Assembly: GCF_030580855.1 (NCBI RefSeq)
Contig: NZ_JAUQOP010000001.1
Span: forward strand, 248,001 to 312,000
Origin: Pseudomonas citrullilanati
GTDB taxonomy: Bacteria > Pseudomonadota > Gammaproteobacteria > Pseudomonadales > Pseudomonadaceae
Direction: 5' to 3'
Length of the DNA: 64,000 nucleotides
Shown here: positions 48,310-57,134 of the stretch, piece after piece
How positions within the stretch are numbered: the stretch's first letter is position 1
Layout of the letters: each line of letters begins with the position of its first letter
The notes under the pieces: generated by a model
Database searches by the model: none
Told to the model about the DNA's origin: nothing
What the model saw: the letters and a program-made list of their open reading frames with translations, nothing else
Position numbers and translations under genes: made by a program

Positions 48310-49638
48310 CTACTGGCGGCCGCGGCCGGTCATCTCCTGGGCCATGTCGCTGGCGTAGCTGTCCGTCATCCCGGCGATGAAGTCGATCATGCGCAGGAAA
48401 GCCGCGTGCAGCGAGCCATTCGGATCGGGGGCATTGTTGCCCAGCAGGTCGAGGATACGGCGGTTCTTGAAGGACGGCGTACGGCCGCCGTGCTGTTCCA
48501 GGGCCGCGCCGCAGAAACCATTGAGGAGGATTTCCAGGGTGGTGTACGCGCCGATCTCATGCAGGGTCTTGCGCTTGTCCTGGAAGATTTTCTTGCGGGC
48601 CATGTCCTTGGCGTTCAGCACGCAGCGCTTGGCCGGGCCGTGCATGTGTTCCACCAGGTCCCCCGGCAGCGCGCCGGCGAGCAACGCCTCCTGCTGTTCG
48701 ACGAAGGCCCGGGCGGCGGCGTTGGTCAGGTGCTCGATGGCCTTGCCCCGCAAGATCGCCAGCTTGCGTCGCCGGGAATCCTGCGGACCGAGTTGGCGAT
48801 AGGTGTCGGGAAGATCGTCCCCCACCAGGTCCAGGAGCAGCGACTCCACCTGCGGGTATTCCAGCAGTTCCATTTCCACGCCGTCTTCCAGGTCGATCAG
48901 CGCGTAGCAGATGTCGTCGGCGGCCTCCATCAGGTACACCAGTGGATGCCGGGCCCAGCGCTGGTCCTCGATCTGCGGCAGGCCGAGCTTGTTGGCGATC
49001 TGCTCCAGCAGCGGCAGTTCGCTCTGGTAGCAGCCGAACTTGTGCTTCTTGTAGCCCAGGGAGTCGGCGTGGCGGGCGGTCCAGGGGTATTTCAAGTAGG
49101 TGCCGAGGGTGGCGTAGGTCAACCGCGTACCACCGTCGAACTGATGGTATTCAAGCTGGGTGAGCACGCGGAACCCTTGGGCGTTGCCCTCGAAGTTCAG
49201 GAAGTCGCCGCGCTCGGCTTCGCTCATGGCGTCCAGCCAGCCTCGGCCGGCGGCCTGCTGGAACCAATAGCGAATGGCATCCTCGCCCGAATGACCGAAC
49301 GGCGGGTTGCCGATGTCGTGGGCCAGGCAGGCCGATTGCACCACCATGCCCAGGTCGCTCGGCTCACACCAGTCGGGCAGGGCACTGCGAATGGTTTCGC
49401 CCACGCGCATGCCCAGGGAGCGTCCGACGCAACTGACTTCCAGCGAGTGGGTCAGGCGCGTGTGGATGTGGTCGTTGCTGGACACTGGATGCACCTGGGT
49501 CTTGCGCCCGAGGCGGCGGAAGGCCCCGGAGAAGATGATCCGGTCATGGTCCTTGTGGAAGGGGCTGCGGCCCAGCTCCTGCGGACTGTGCAGGGGTTTT
49601 CCAAGGCGTTCGCGTGTCAGCAGGGTATGCCAATCCAA
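48310..49638 (-). CDS. dgt: dGTPase-family dNTP triphosphohydrolase
   Basis: The 442-residue HD-domain enzyme has [34 protein letters not shown] (first His and metal ligands), [19 protein letters not shown] (HD pair) and [18 protein letters not shown]. It hydrolyses dNTPs to nucleosides and triphosphate. The start is a TTG at 49638 with GGAG about 10 bases upstream; no in-frame ATG precedes the conserved N-terminus [15 protein letters not shown]. Neighbours are unrelated. Confidence 0.92.
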   Translation of the reverse strand: MDWHTLLTRERLGKPLHSPQELGRSPFHKDHDRIIFSGAFRRLGRKTQVHPVSSNDHIHTRLTHSLEVSCVGRSLGMRVGETIRSALPDWCEPSDLGMVVQSACLAHDIGNPPFGHSGEDAIRYWFQQAAGRGWLDAMSEAERGDFLNFEGNAQGFRVLTQLEYHQFDGGTRLTYATLGTYLKYPWTARHADSLGYKKHKFGCYQSELPLLEQIANKLGLPQIEDQRWARHPLVYLMEAADDICYALIDLEDGVEMELLEYPQVESLLLDLVGDDLPDTYRQLGPQDSRRRKLAILRGKAIEHLTNAAARAFVEQQEALLAGALPGDLVEHMHGPAKRCVLNAKDMARKKIFQDKRKTLHEIGAYTTLEILLNGFCGAALEQHGGRTPSFKNRRILDLLGNNAPDPNGSLHAAFLRMIDFIAGMTDSYASDMAQEMTGRGRQ

Positions 49639-49810
49639 GGCCGGTTGCTCCGTTTGATGGGGGTTGTGACGCTAGCTTCCCGGTTCATGAGGCGCCGCGC
49701 AAGCGCTGGCCGGACAGGAATGCCCAGGCAAAAAACCGGCGAGCGCACGCCGTTGGTGGCGAGGAGGCCTGCTGCCGCCGGACTGCGCAGCAGGCCCCCA
49801 GCCCCCGGCC

Positions 49811-50146
49811 TCAGGGTTTGCGTGCACTCTTGGCCAGTTTGATCAACGGCAGCAGCGTCGTGGCCAGTCGGACCAGGCCAGCGAGGCCTCCGGTGCGTCC
49901 GGCGCGGGTGCGCCTGCCGGTGAAGAAACCCAGCAGGGACACCGCCGCGACGCCCCACAATGGCGCGTGCTTGATGCCGAAGCCTTCATGCCAGCTCTGC
50001 GACAGGCCACGCACCCGGCGCAGAGGCAGCATGAGCTGGCGCGTTTCCTGGCGGATCTCCTGGCGATGCATCTCCATGCGCAGGCGCACCAGCGCCTTGC
50101 GCATTTCCTGTCGGGTCTGGGCTTGCGGGATATCAGGCAGGCTCAT
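49811..50146 (-). CDS. Small basic membrane protein, third gene of the YqjD-like unit
   Basis: The 111-residue protein is rich in Arg, with an amphipathic N-terminal half (QEMRKALVRLRMEMHRQEIR) and one hydrophobic segment at about 61-76 (LWGVAAVSLLGFF). Its start overlaps the stop of the upstream gene (ATGA). Its place matches YqjK in the E. coli yqjCDEK cluster, but similarity is too weak for a name. Confidence 0.7.
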   Translation of the reverse strand: MSLPDIPQAQTRQEMRKALVRLRMEMHRQEIRQETRQLMLPLRRVRGLSQSWHEGFGIKHAPLWGVAAVSLLGFFTGRRTRAGRTGGLAGLVRLATTLLPLIKLAKSARKP

Positions 50147-50535
50147 GGCAGCAGGCGCTCCCGATCATTGGCCAATTCTTCGAGGGTGGCATGGAAGGGG
50201 GACGATTCGTCGAAGATCGCCGCCCGCAACCGCAGGCCGCAGAACAGCGCCGCCAGCAGGTAGAACAGGCACAGGCCGATGATGCCTGCCAGGCGATAGG
50301 TGTCCCATACCAGGATCAGCACGAGGGCCGACAATCCCACCAACAGGAGCAGCGCGAACACCAGGGCGAGGCCGGCAAACAGCAGCAGGCTGACGGTGCG
50401 CGCTTTTTGCTCCTGCAGTTCAATGCCGAACAATTCGACATGGCTGTGCAGCAAGCCAAGGAATGCCGCCCCCAGGCGACGTGCCGTAGGTGCGGTGGCC
50501 GCTTCGGGCGAGCCGGATTCGTCGAGGCCGATCAT
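50143..50535 (-). CDS. Phage holin-like/YqjE family membrane protein
   Basis: The 130-residue protein has two long hydrophobic helices (about 48-72 and 78-102) flanked by charged ends, with LLHSHVELFGIELQEQKART before the first. It fits the YqjE/DUF1469 (holin superfamily III-like) pattern. Its ATG shares one base with the preceding stop (TGATG), so it is coupled to the DUF883 gene. Function is unknown. Confidence 0.8.
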   Translation of the reverse strand: MIGLDESGSPEAATAPTARRLGAAFLGLLHSHVELFGIELQEQKARTVSLLLFAGLALVFALLLLVGLSALVLILVWDTYRLAGIIGLCLFYLLAALFCGLRLRAAIFDESSPFHATLEELANDRERLLP

Positions 50536-50849
50536 CAGCGTCGGGTCGCCAGCAGGCCGATCAGGAAGCCCACGCCTGCCGCGATGCCGACGGATTGCCA
50601 AGGGTTGGCCTGGACATATTCCTCGGTGGCAACGACAGCCGCCTCGCCACGTTCGCGCATGGAGTCTTCGGTCAGCTTGAGGGTTTCTCGGGCGCGCTGG
50701 AGCGTTTCCTTGATCTGGCTACGCAGCACGTCAGCCTGGTCACCCGCCAGTGTCGCGGTGTGGTCCAGCAACCGTTCCGTGTCGTTGACCAGCGTCTGAA
50801 AATCTTCCTTCAGGATTTCTTGAGCAGTCTGTGCCTGGGTTCTGGCCAT
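50535..50849 (-). CDS. DUF883 (ElaB/YqjD-type) membrane-anchored protein
   Basis: The 104-residue protein has an N-terminal helical region with LKEDFQTLVNDTERLLDHTA and a C-terminal tail anchor (NPWQSVGIAAGVGFLIGLLATRR), the hallmark of ElaB/YqjD/YgaM. E. coli relatives bind 100S/70S ribosomes at the membrane in stationary phase and are RpoS-dependent. First gene of a three-gene unit. Confidence 0.9.
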   Translation of the reverse strand: MARTQAQTAQEILKEDFQTLVNDTERLLDHTATLAGDQADVLRSQIKETLQRARETLKLTEDSMRERGEAAVVATEEYVQANPWQSVGIAAGVGFLIGLLATRR

Positions 50850-50921
50850 AGGGTGAATCTCCGTGAATGACGTCTGAAGCGTTCGAGTATGAGCCTTGCC
50901 GGAAGGTTCAGTGAAAGTGAC

Positions 50922-50937
50922 TGGTACAACTTTTGCT
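50922..50937 (+). promoter_or_regulatory. Candidate sigma-54 promoter upstream of amtB
   Basis: TGGTAC-N5-TTGCT has the -24 GG and -12 GC exactly ten bases apart, the sigma-54 spacing. It points toward amtB, whose start is about 240 bases downstream. Half-sites TGGTGCA (50956), TGCACCA (51071) and TTGGTGC (51121, 51151) resemble NtrC half-sites. Nitrogen-limited expression of amtB fits. The remainder of the 50850-51188 gap shows no gene. Confidence 0.5.
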
Positions 50938-51188
50938 CTGGCTTTTGCCATGTACTGGTGCATCTGTCCCGCCCGGTGCGCTGAAGCTGGGCGAAAGCCC
51001 GAAAACCTTAACCCAAATAATCAAAATCCGCGAAGCGCCTCGAAGCGGGACCTCGTTCTAGCCGTTCTGATGCACCAAAGCGGTTCGTCGGCCCTGCCAA
51101 AGCCGGTGAGGCGTTTCAACTTGGTGCGTGGCCGGCAAGAGCGAACCGGTTTGGTGCCTTTCTCACTTTTTTCAGGTCTGCCATCACC

Positions 51189-52397
51189 ATGGAAAATATG
51201 CAAAGTGCCGTGGACAGTCTGGTCCATAGCTCCAACACACTGTTCATCCTGCTGGGGGCGGTCATGGTCCTGGCCATGCACGCCGGTTTTGCGTTCCTGG
51301 AGGTGGGGACGGTCCGGCAAAAGAACCAGGTCAATGCGCTGTCGAAGATCCTCAGCGACTTCGCCGTCTCGACCCTGGCCTATTTTTTCATCGGCTATTG
51401 GATCTCCTACGGTGTGACCTTCCTGCAACCGGCAGCGGTGCTCAGCGCCGACCATGGCTATAGCCTGGTGAAGTTCTTTTTCCTGCTGACCTTCGCCGCC
51501 GCCATCCCGGCGATCATTTCCGGCGGTATCGCCGAACGCGCCCGGTTCGCTCCGCAACTGTGCGCCACGGTGCTGATCGTGGCGTTCGTCTATCCGTTCT
51601 TCGAAGGCCTGGTCTGGAACGGCAACTTTGGCTTGCAAGCCTGGCTGCAAGCGCGTTTCGGCGCCAGTTTCCATGACTTCGCCGGTTCCGTGGTGGTACA
51701 TGCCATGGGTGGCTGGCTGGCGCTGGCCGCCGTGCTCCTGCTCGGGCCGCGCAATGGCCGCTACCGGGACGGTCGCCTGGTGGCGTTCGCACCGTCGAGC
51801 ATTCCGTTCCTGGCCTTGGGCTCGTGGATCCTGATTGTCGGCTGGTTCGGCTTCAACGTGATGAGCGCCCAGACCCTGCCCGGGGTGAGCGGCTTGGTGG
51901 CGGTCAACTCGTTGATGGCGATGGTCGGCGGTACCGTGGCGGCCTTGCTCGTGGGGCGCAATGACCCGGGCTTCCTGCATAACGGCCCGCTCGCCGGGTT
52001 GGTGGCGGTCTGCGCCGGTTCCGACCTGATGCATCCGGTGGGCGCGCTGGCCACCGGGGCCATCGCCGGGGCGCTGTTCGTCTGGTGTTTCACCGCGGCG
52101 CAGGGCAAGTGGAAGATCGACGATGTGCTCGGGGTCTGGCCGCTGCACGGGTTGTGCGGTGTCTGGGGCGGCATCGCCTGCGGCATCTTTGGCCAGGGCG
52201 CCCTCGGTGGCCTGGGCGGCGTCAGCCTGGCCAGCCAGTTGATCGGCACGGCGCTGGGCGTTGGCATTGCCCTGGCCGGCGGATTCGCGGTGTACGGTGT
52301 CATCAAGGGGCTGCTGGGGCTGCGCCTGACCCAGGAAGAAGAGTATTACGGTGCCGACCTGTCGATCCACAAGATTGGCGCCATCAGCCAGGACTGA
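51189..52397 (+). CDS. Ammonium transporter AmtB family
   Basis: The 402-residue protein has 11 hydrophobic helices and a short cytoplasmic tail. Conserved pore residues: the twin histidines in VVVHAMGGW and WPLHGLCGVWGG, and the aromatic gate region. The N-terminal MENMQSAVDSLVHSSNTLFI lacks a clear signal peptide, as in some AmtB paralogues. No glnK is adjacent, unlike the canonical glnK-amtB operon, so this may be the second Amt of the strain. Convergent with the antiporter gene, two bases apart. Confidence 0.93.
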   Translation: MENMQSAVDSLVHSSNTLFILLGAVMVLAMHAGFAFLEVGTVRQKNQVNALSKILSDFAVSTLAYFFIGYWISYGVTFLQPAAVLSADHGYSLVKFFFLLTFAAAIPAIISGGIAERARFAPQLCATVLIVAFVYPFFEGLVWNGNFGLQAWLQARFGASFHDFAGSVVVHAMGGWLALAAVLLLGPRNGRYRDGRLVAFAPSSIPFLALGSWILIVGWFGFNVMSAQTLPGVSGLVAVNSLMAMVGGTVAALLVGRNDPGFLHNGPLAGLVAVCAGSDLMHPVGALATGAIAGALFVWCFTAAQGKWKIDDVLGVWPLHGLCGVWGGIACGIFGQGALGGLGGVSLASQLIGTALGVGIALAGGFAVYGVIKGLLGLRLTQEEEYYGADLSIHKIGAISQD

Positions 52398-52399
52398 GC

Positions 52400-54112
52400 C
52401 TAGGGCGCCTTGTCCTGGTCGCCAGGATAGAAGCCGTGCAGCAGGCGATAGCGGTCGTGCCGGACCTGGTCCACATGATGCCGGACCTGCTGTTCGGGCA
52501 GGCCGAGCATGATCAGGGCGTGGGAGGCCAGCATCAGGCTCGACTCGAGCAGTTCCGGGACCACTTCGCTGGCCCCGGCCGCTTGCAGCTCGGCCAGTTG
52601 ACTGTCGTCGCGGGTGCGCACCAGGATCGGCACCTGCGGGTTGATCCGCCGCGCCTCCTTGAGCACGGTGATGGCGATGTCGGTCTTGTCCACGGCAATC
52701 ACCAGCAACCTGGCGCGATTGAGCCCGACCGCCGCTAGCAGGTCGCCCCGTCGCGAATCGCCATAATGCACGCAGCGTTCGCCGACGCTGGCTTCCTGGA
52801 TGATCACCGGGTCGTCGTCCAGGGCGACGAACGCCAGGCCTTCGCGGCGCAGGAATCGGCCGATGGACTGGCCGACGCGGCCATAGCCGCAAATGACCAC
52901 ATGCCCTGACAGCCCGGCATTGAGCGCGCTGATCTGGTCCAGCTGTGCCTCCTGGTTGGGTTTGCGATGCAAGCGGGCGGCGATGTGGGGGGCGGCACGT
53001 AGCAACAGCGGCGTCAGCAGCATGGAGCAGAATGTCGCGGCCAGCAGCAGGCCGCTGATATCGGCGGGCATGAGGCGGTTCTGTTGCATCAGTGCCATCA
53101 GGGCAAAGCAGAATTCGCCACCCTGGGCCAGGGCCAGGCCACTGCGCCAGGCGGTTTCACCGTCGCTGCCGCGCCACTTCACCAAAGCGGCGACCACGCA
53201 GCCCTTGATGAGCATCAGGCCGAGCGTCAGCCCAAGGATCAGCAAGCCGTCGTCGACGAACAACTGCAGGTCGATCAGCATGCCGATGCTGACGAAGAAC
53301 AGCCCCAGCAGGATGTCGCGGAACGGGCGGATGTCGGCTTCGATCTGGTGCCGATAGTGGCTTTCCCCCAGCAACATGCCCGCCAGGAATGCCCCGAGGG
53401 CAGGGGACAGGCCGAGCAGGTGGGTCAGCCATGCCGTCAGCAGCACGATCACCAGGGCCAGCAGCACGAACAGTTCCGCGGACCGCGAGGCAGCCACTTC
53501 ATGGAACAGGCGTGGCAGCAACAGGCGGCTGGCCAGCAGCAAGCCACCGAACAACACCAGTGTCTTGCCGAGGGTCAGCGGCAGCGCCCAATACCACGGG
53601 TGCTCGCTGCTGCCGGCGAACACCGGCACCAAGGTCAACAGCAGCACCGCGATGACATCCTGGAACAGCAATACGCCGATGGCGTTCTGGCCATGGCTGC
53701 TGAAGATTTCGCCCAGGCTGCTCAGCTCCTTGCTGACGATGGCCGTGGAGGACAAGGCCAGCCCCGCACCCAGCAACAGCGCGGCCACCAGCGGCGCAGC
53801 AGAAAAAACCAGCAAGGTTGCCAGGATCGCGCCCGTCGCCAAGACCTGCAGGCTGCCGAGGCCGAACACGACCCGGCGCAGCTCGAGCATTTTCGACAGG
53901 GAAAACTCCAGGCCCAACGAGAACAGCAGGAACACCACCCCGAGCTCGGCCAGGTCGGGCAGCTCCTCGCTGTCGTTCACCCAGTCCAGCGCGGTCGGCC
54001 CCACGGCGAGCCCGACGCAGAGATAGCCCAGCACGGGCGGCAGTCGCAGCCGCCGGAACAGGGCGATGACCACCAGGGACGAGGCAAGAATGATCAGCAG
54101 ATTGGCGAACAA
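52400..54112 (-). CDS. KefB-type monovalent cation:proton antiporter (CPA2) with TrkA-N domain
   Basis: The 570-residue transporter has about 12 membrane helices (1-380; LGYLCVGLAVGPTALDW, LLFSLGLEFSLSKM, ALSSTAIVSKEL) and a cytoplasmic RCK/TrkA-N domain (~400-520; VVICGYGRVGQSIGRFL Rossmann motif). It probably exchanges K+ or Na+ for protons. The conserved N-terminus begins at a TTG (54112) with GGAG six bases upstream; an ATG at 54178 would add 22 unconserved residues. A glutathione-binding site as in KefB/KefC cannot be judged. Confidence 0.9.
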   Translation of the reverse strand: MFANLLIILASSLVVIALFRRLRLPPVLGYLCVGLAVGPTALDWVNDSEELPDLAELGVVFLLFSLGLEFSLSKMLELRRVVFGLGSLQVLATGAILATLLVFSAAPLVAALLLGAGLALSSTAIVSKELSSLGEIFSSHGQNAIGVLLFQDVIAVLLLTLVPVFAGSSEHPWYWALPLTLGKTLVLFGGLLLASRLLLPRLFHEVAASRSAELFVLLALVIVLLTAWLTHLLGLSPALGAFLAGMLLGESHYRHQIEADIRPFRDILLGLFFVSIGMLIDLQLFVDDGLLILGLTLGLMLIKGCVVAALVKWRGSDGETAWRSGLALAQGGEFCFALMALMQQNRLMPADISGLLLAATFCSMLLTPLLLRAAPHIAARLHRKPNQEAQLDQISALNAGLSGHVVICGYGRVGQSIGRFLRREGLAFVALDDDPVIIQEASVGERCVHYGDSRRGDLLAAVGLNRARLLVIAVDKTDIAITVLKEARRINPQVPILVRTRDDSQLAELQAAGASEVVPELLESSLMLASHALIMLGLPEQQVRHHVDQVRHDRYRLLHGFYPGDQDKAP

Positions 54113-54301
54113 GGGGCACTCCGTTTCAAGATGACAACTGACAGCGTAGCGGGGGAAAAGCACCCAGCCTCGCCGCAAAGGCCTCGACCTTCAGTGATTT
54201 GCATCAGCGTTTTGCCGAAACACCCTGAAGCGAGGCCGCGGCTCGACGGCTTCCCGGGGCGGGCCTAGAATGACCGTCTATCTTTTTTGGGTCTACCTGC
54301 C

Positions 54302-54541
54302 ATGTCTCCTGAATGCCAGCTGCTCGGCACCCTGGGTTGTCACCTGTGTGAAGTCGCGGAGGGCGTGCTGATGCCGTTCGTCGAGCATGGATTGCTGGTG
54401 GAGCTGGTGGACATCGCCGAGAGCGAGGCATTGACCGAAGCCTATGGGCTACGGATCCCGGTCCTGCGTCGGGTCGATACCGGTGCGGAGCTGGACTGGC
54501 CTTTCGATGATCCCGACCGGGTGGCCGCGTTCCTGCGTTGA
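54302..54541 (+). CDS. Thioredoxin-fold (DUF836/glutaredoxin-like) protein
   Basis: The 79-residue protein has a CxxC redox motif in LGTLGCHLCEVAEGVL and the cis-Pro segment YGLRIPVLRR, which fits glutaredoxin-like family DUF836. Probably a small thiol reductase; partner unknown. It ends 75 bases before the next gene, with a LexA box between them. Confidence 0.85.
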   Translation: MSPECQLLGTLGCHLCEVAEGVLMPFVEHGLLVELVDIAESEALTEAYGLRIPVLRRVDTGAELDWPFDDPDRVAAFLR

Positions 54542-54581
54542 ATCACGCGCGGTCATTGGCGAAGAACGCATTCTTCGGTTA

Positions 54582-54597
54582 CTGTATGCCCATACAG
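54582..54597 (+). promoter_or_regulatory. lexA box: LexA (SOS) box
   Basis: CTGTATGCCCATACAG is a perfect CTGT-N8-ACAG LexA operator with a palindromic interior. It overlaps a plausible -10 box (TACTGT) 17 bases after TTGGCG, so bound LexA would block transcription of the gene starting at 54616. Confidence 0.85.
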
Positions 54598-54615
54598 CTA
54601 TCTGGAGTGCGTCCC

Positions 54616-54936
54616 TTGGTCAATGTCGAACAACTGAAAAGCAGCGTAAACAGGATGTCCGCGGACGTTGTACGCGAGGCCGTCCTGGAGCTGCGCCTGG
54701 ATGGGTTGGTTACCGAAGGCAAGACGCCCTTCAATAAATTGCATTTCAACACCTGTTTCGCCGAGATCGAGGCGTTGTTCCAGCGTGCCGGCTATCACAA
54801 GCAACTGGATGTGGTGGGTTACCAGGGCTTGCTGTACGCGTTGTACGACCCCGGTCGCTGGGAGGCGGTGGAGGTGTTGCGCTGGCTGAAGGAGTTCACC
54901 GAGGCGGCGGCGAGGCCGGCGTCGGTCCCGGCCTGA
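54616..54936 (+). CDS. Small SOS-controlled hypothetical protein
   Basis: The 106-residue soluble protein contains LKSSVNRMSADVVREAVLEL, LDGLVTEGKTPFNKLHFN and a closing LLYALYDPGRWEAVEVLRWLKEF. I recognise no known domain. The TTG at 54616 is preferred because GGAG lies eight bases upstream; the in-frame ATG at 54586 falls inside the LexA box and ahead of the likely transcript start. RluA-type gene follows 72 bases downstream and may be co-induced. A DNA-damage-induced role is inferred only from the operator. Confidence 0.75.
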   Translation: MVNVEQLKSSVNRMSADVVREAVLELRLDGLVTEGKTPFNKLHFNTCFAEIEALFQRAGYHKQLDVVGYQGLLYALYDPGRWEAVEVLRWLKEFTEAAARPASVPA

Positions 54937-55008
54937 AGCAATCATCGCTGGGCGGGCTTGCAGGAGTGGCGGATAATGCCGCCCTGTAAAAAGGCCCAAG
55001 GGTTTTCC

Positions 55009-55896
55009 ATGGTTTCATCATTTTCCGCTGCACAGCACCAGGCCAGCACGTTGTACCTGCCCCCAGGCTCCTGGCCGACGGTGCTGGAGTGCCTGTGCGA
55101 ACATTTCAGCGCCATCAGCCGCGAACAATGGCTGGACCGGATCGAGCGGGGGCGAGTGCTGGATGGGGAGGGCAAGGCCATCCGTGTCGACCTGCCGTAC
55201 CGTGAAGGCCTGCGCATCCACTACTTCCGCGAAGTGCCCGACGAGAAGCCGATCCCGGTGGTGGAGTCGATCCTGTACGCCGACGACCACCTGGTGGTGG
55301 CAGACAAACCGCATTTCCTGCCCGTCACGCCGGCGGGCGAGTATGTCGAGCAAACCTTGTTGCGGCGGCTGATTCGACGCCTGGACAATCCCCACCTGGT
55401 GCCGTTGCACCGTATCGATCGACACACCGCCGGGCTGGTGCTGTTTTCCGCCAACCCCCACAGTCGTTCGGCGTATCAATCGCTGTTCCCCACCCGACAG
55501 ATCGAAAAGCGCTACCAAGCCATCGCCCGCGCGCTGCCGGGGCTGGGTTTTCCACGCGTGCACAAGAGCCGGATGATCGACGGCGAGCCGTTCTTTCGCA
55601 TGCAGGAAGGGCCGGGTGAGCCGAATACCGAAACGGCCATCGAGGTGCTGGAACGAAACGGCGAACTGTGGCGCTATGGCCTGTATCCGGTCACGGGCAA
55701 GAAGCACCAACTGCGCGTGCACATGAATGCCCTTGGGGCGGGAATCTGCAACGACCCGTTCTACCCCGACGTGCTTCGGGATGCAGAGGATGACTATGCC
55801 AACCCACTCAAGCTACTGGCCCAGGGGCTGCGCTTTACCGATCCGCTGAGCGGCCGGGAGCGTGTGTTCGAGAGCGGCATCACCTTGCAGTGGTGA
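55009..55896 (+). CDS. RluA-family pseudouridine synthase
   Basis: The 295-residue enzyme has a family I (RluA) catalytic core with HRIDRHTAGLVL, catalytic D137, followed by KRYQAIARALPG and GKKHQLRVHMNALG. A short N-terminal region lacks a full S4 domain. It isomerises uridines in rRNA or tRNA; the target is not inferable. ATG 55009 begins MVSSFSAAQHQAST; no strong ribosome site is visible. Confidence 0.9.
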   Translation: MVSSFSAAQHQASTLYLPPGSWPTVLECLCEHFSAISREQWLDRIERGRVLDGEGKAIRVDLPYREGLRIHYFREVPDEKPIPVVESILYADDHLVVADKPHFLPVTPAGEYVEQTLLRRLIRRLDNPHLVPLHRIDRHTAGLVLFSANPHSRSAYQSLFPTRQIEKRYQAIARALPGLGFPRVHKSRMIDGEPFFRMQEGPGEPNTETAIEVLERNGELWRYGLYPVTGKKHQLRVHMNALGAGICNDPFYPDVLRDAEDDYANPLKLLAQGLRFTDPLSGRERVFESGITLQW

Positions 55897-55912
55897 ACCT
55901 GGGGCAGGGCTT

Positions 55913-56000
55913 TGTGGGAGCGAGCCTGCTTGCGAAAGCGAGGTGTCAGGTCAATCAGTGCGGCTGATCCACCGTCTTCGCGAGCCTGCTCGCCCCCACA
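55913..56000. repeat. REPIN after the pseudouridine synthase gene
   Basis: Inverted REP halves at 55913-55938 and 55975-56000 (GTGGGAGCGAGCCTGCTTGC and GCGAGCCTGCTCGCCCCCAC). Confidence 0.85.
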
Positions 56001-56086
56001 AGGGAATGGGTGCTCTTCCAGGAAGTGAGCCATTGGAAGAGTGGGATCCTGAGCCACGGCTACCGCAGCAATGGATGCACAAGACA

Positions 56087-56124
56087 CAAAAAAACGACGC
56101 TCCCTCAAAAAGGAAAGCGTCGTT
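56087..56124 (-). terminator. Terminator of the YgdR-type lipoprotein gene
   Basis: On the minus strand ACGACGCTTTCC...GGGAGCGTCGT forms a long stem followed by TTTTTTT, 36 bases after the stop. Confidence 0.9.
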
Positions 56125-56159
56125 CTTCAAAACCAACCGCAGCACACTAGCGTCGAGGA

Positions 56160-56381
56160 TTACAAATCCTTGACGGTGCGGACCTGGTCCTTGTTCACAC
56201 GAGTCTGCTTGCCATCCAACTGCTCGAATTCATAGAAACCGCTGTCTTCGTCGTACTTGGGCGTATCGACGGCCTGGATTTCGCGACCGTCATTCAAGGT
56301 GATCACTGTGGGCGAGGCACACCCGGCGAGGGTAGCGAGGCCCAGAGCAAGCATGAAAGTGGCGAGGGTCCGTTGAGTCAT
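56160..56381 (-). CDS. YgdI/YgdR-family lipoprotein (DUF903)
   Basis: The 73-residue lipoprotein has a lipobox LAGC (C21) followed by ASPTVITLNDGREIQAVDTPKYDEDSGFYEFEQLDGK. The SH3-like strand pattern VITLNDGREI...YEFEQLDGKQTRVNKDQV is the DUF903 hallmark. The family is widespread but of unknown function. ATG 56381 follows GGAGAAACACC. Confidence 0.93.
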   Translation of the reverse strand: MTQRTLATFMLALGLATLAGCASPTVITLNDGREIQAVDTPKYDEDSGFYEFEQLDGKQTRVNKDQVRTVKDL

Positions 56382-56456
56382 GGTGTTTCTCCGAAATGGA
56401 TTCTTCAAGTTACTAACCTTCAGACGTATACAACGCGCGCAAGTTCCTGGCTAGTG

Positions 56457-57056
56457 TCAATCTGACACGCCTTTACACCGGGCCAATAGTTCCGGCGTAT
56501 TCAGGTTGGCCAGTCGGGGATCGTCGGCGGGGCATTGCAGGGCTGCGGCGTGCAGCATGCGCATGATGCGGCCCGGGCTGCGTTCGCCATCGTGCCAGGC
56601 CTTCTCGAAGGTGGCGGCCAGTGCCAATGGAATGACGCATAGCAGTGGTTCCCAATGCTCGCCATGACGCACCATCAGCGGCTTGCCGGGGTGCTGGCTG
56701 GCGGTGCGGCGCATGCTGTCGAGCAGGTTGGCGTCGATTTGCGGCACATCGCATGGCAGCACCAGCAAATGTTCATGCCTGGCCGCCTTGAGGCCGGCAC
56801 GGATACCGGCCAGCGGGCCGGGGAAATCACCCTCGTCGTCGTGCACCAACTGGTCGGCGTACTCCGCGTAGCGGGCCGGGTTGCGATTGCACGAAATGAT
56901 CAGGTCATCACTCATTGCGCGGGTCTGGCGGTGCAGGTGGGCAATCAAGGGCTCGCCTTGCCACTCCAGCAGGCCTTTGTCCTGGCCGCCCATGCGTTGG
57001 CCGCGTCCACCTGCCAGCAGCAGGATGGAGCAGGGGGGCAGGGGCGTGTTCGTCAT
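56457..57056 (-). CDS. mobA: Molybdenum cofactor guanylyltransferase MobA
   Basis: The 199-residue nucleotidyltransferase has the GTP-binding signature [21 protein letters not shown] at residues 13-33 (G-loop and Lys), [11 protein letters not shown], and LPCDVPQID with the metal Asp. It converts Mo-molybdopterin to the guanine dinucleotide form used by DMSO-reductase family enzymes. GGAGACAC upstream sets the start at 57056. Divergent from moaB by 78 bases. Confidence 0.96.
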   Translation of the reverse strand: MTNTPLPPCSILLLAGGRGQRMGGQDKGLLEWQGEPLIAHLHRQTRAMSDDLIISCNRNPARYAEYADQLVHDDEGDFPGPLAGIRAGLKAARHEHLLVLPCDVPQIDANLLDSMRRTASQHPGKPLMVRHGEHWEPLLCVIPLALAATFEKAWHDGERSPGRIMRMLHAAALQCPADDPRLANLNTPELLARCKGVSD

Positions 57057-57134
57057 GTTGTGTCTCCGCACGGGCGAATAAATGAAGCGCTGTGATATAA
57101 CACCGGCCTGTTTCCCCTACAACTGGACGAGCCT

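Noticed and set aside
48310..49638. dGTPase as an antiphage defence gene
   Set aside because: It looks like the housekeeping Dgt of pseudomonads, with no defence or mobile genes nearby.
50143..50535. Holin as sign of a prophage
   Set aside because: It is part of a DUF883/YqjE-type chromosomal unit; no endolysin or other phage genes are near.
51021..52892. 623-codon frame opposite amtB
   Set aside because: Antisense to a clear AmtB; repetitive His/Gln/Arg composition.
54538..54936. Longer version of the SOS gene starting at ATG 54538 or 54586
   Set aside because: 54538 lies inside the preceding gene and 54586 inside the LexA box; transcript from the LexA-controlled promoter would start after both.
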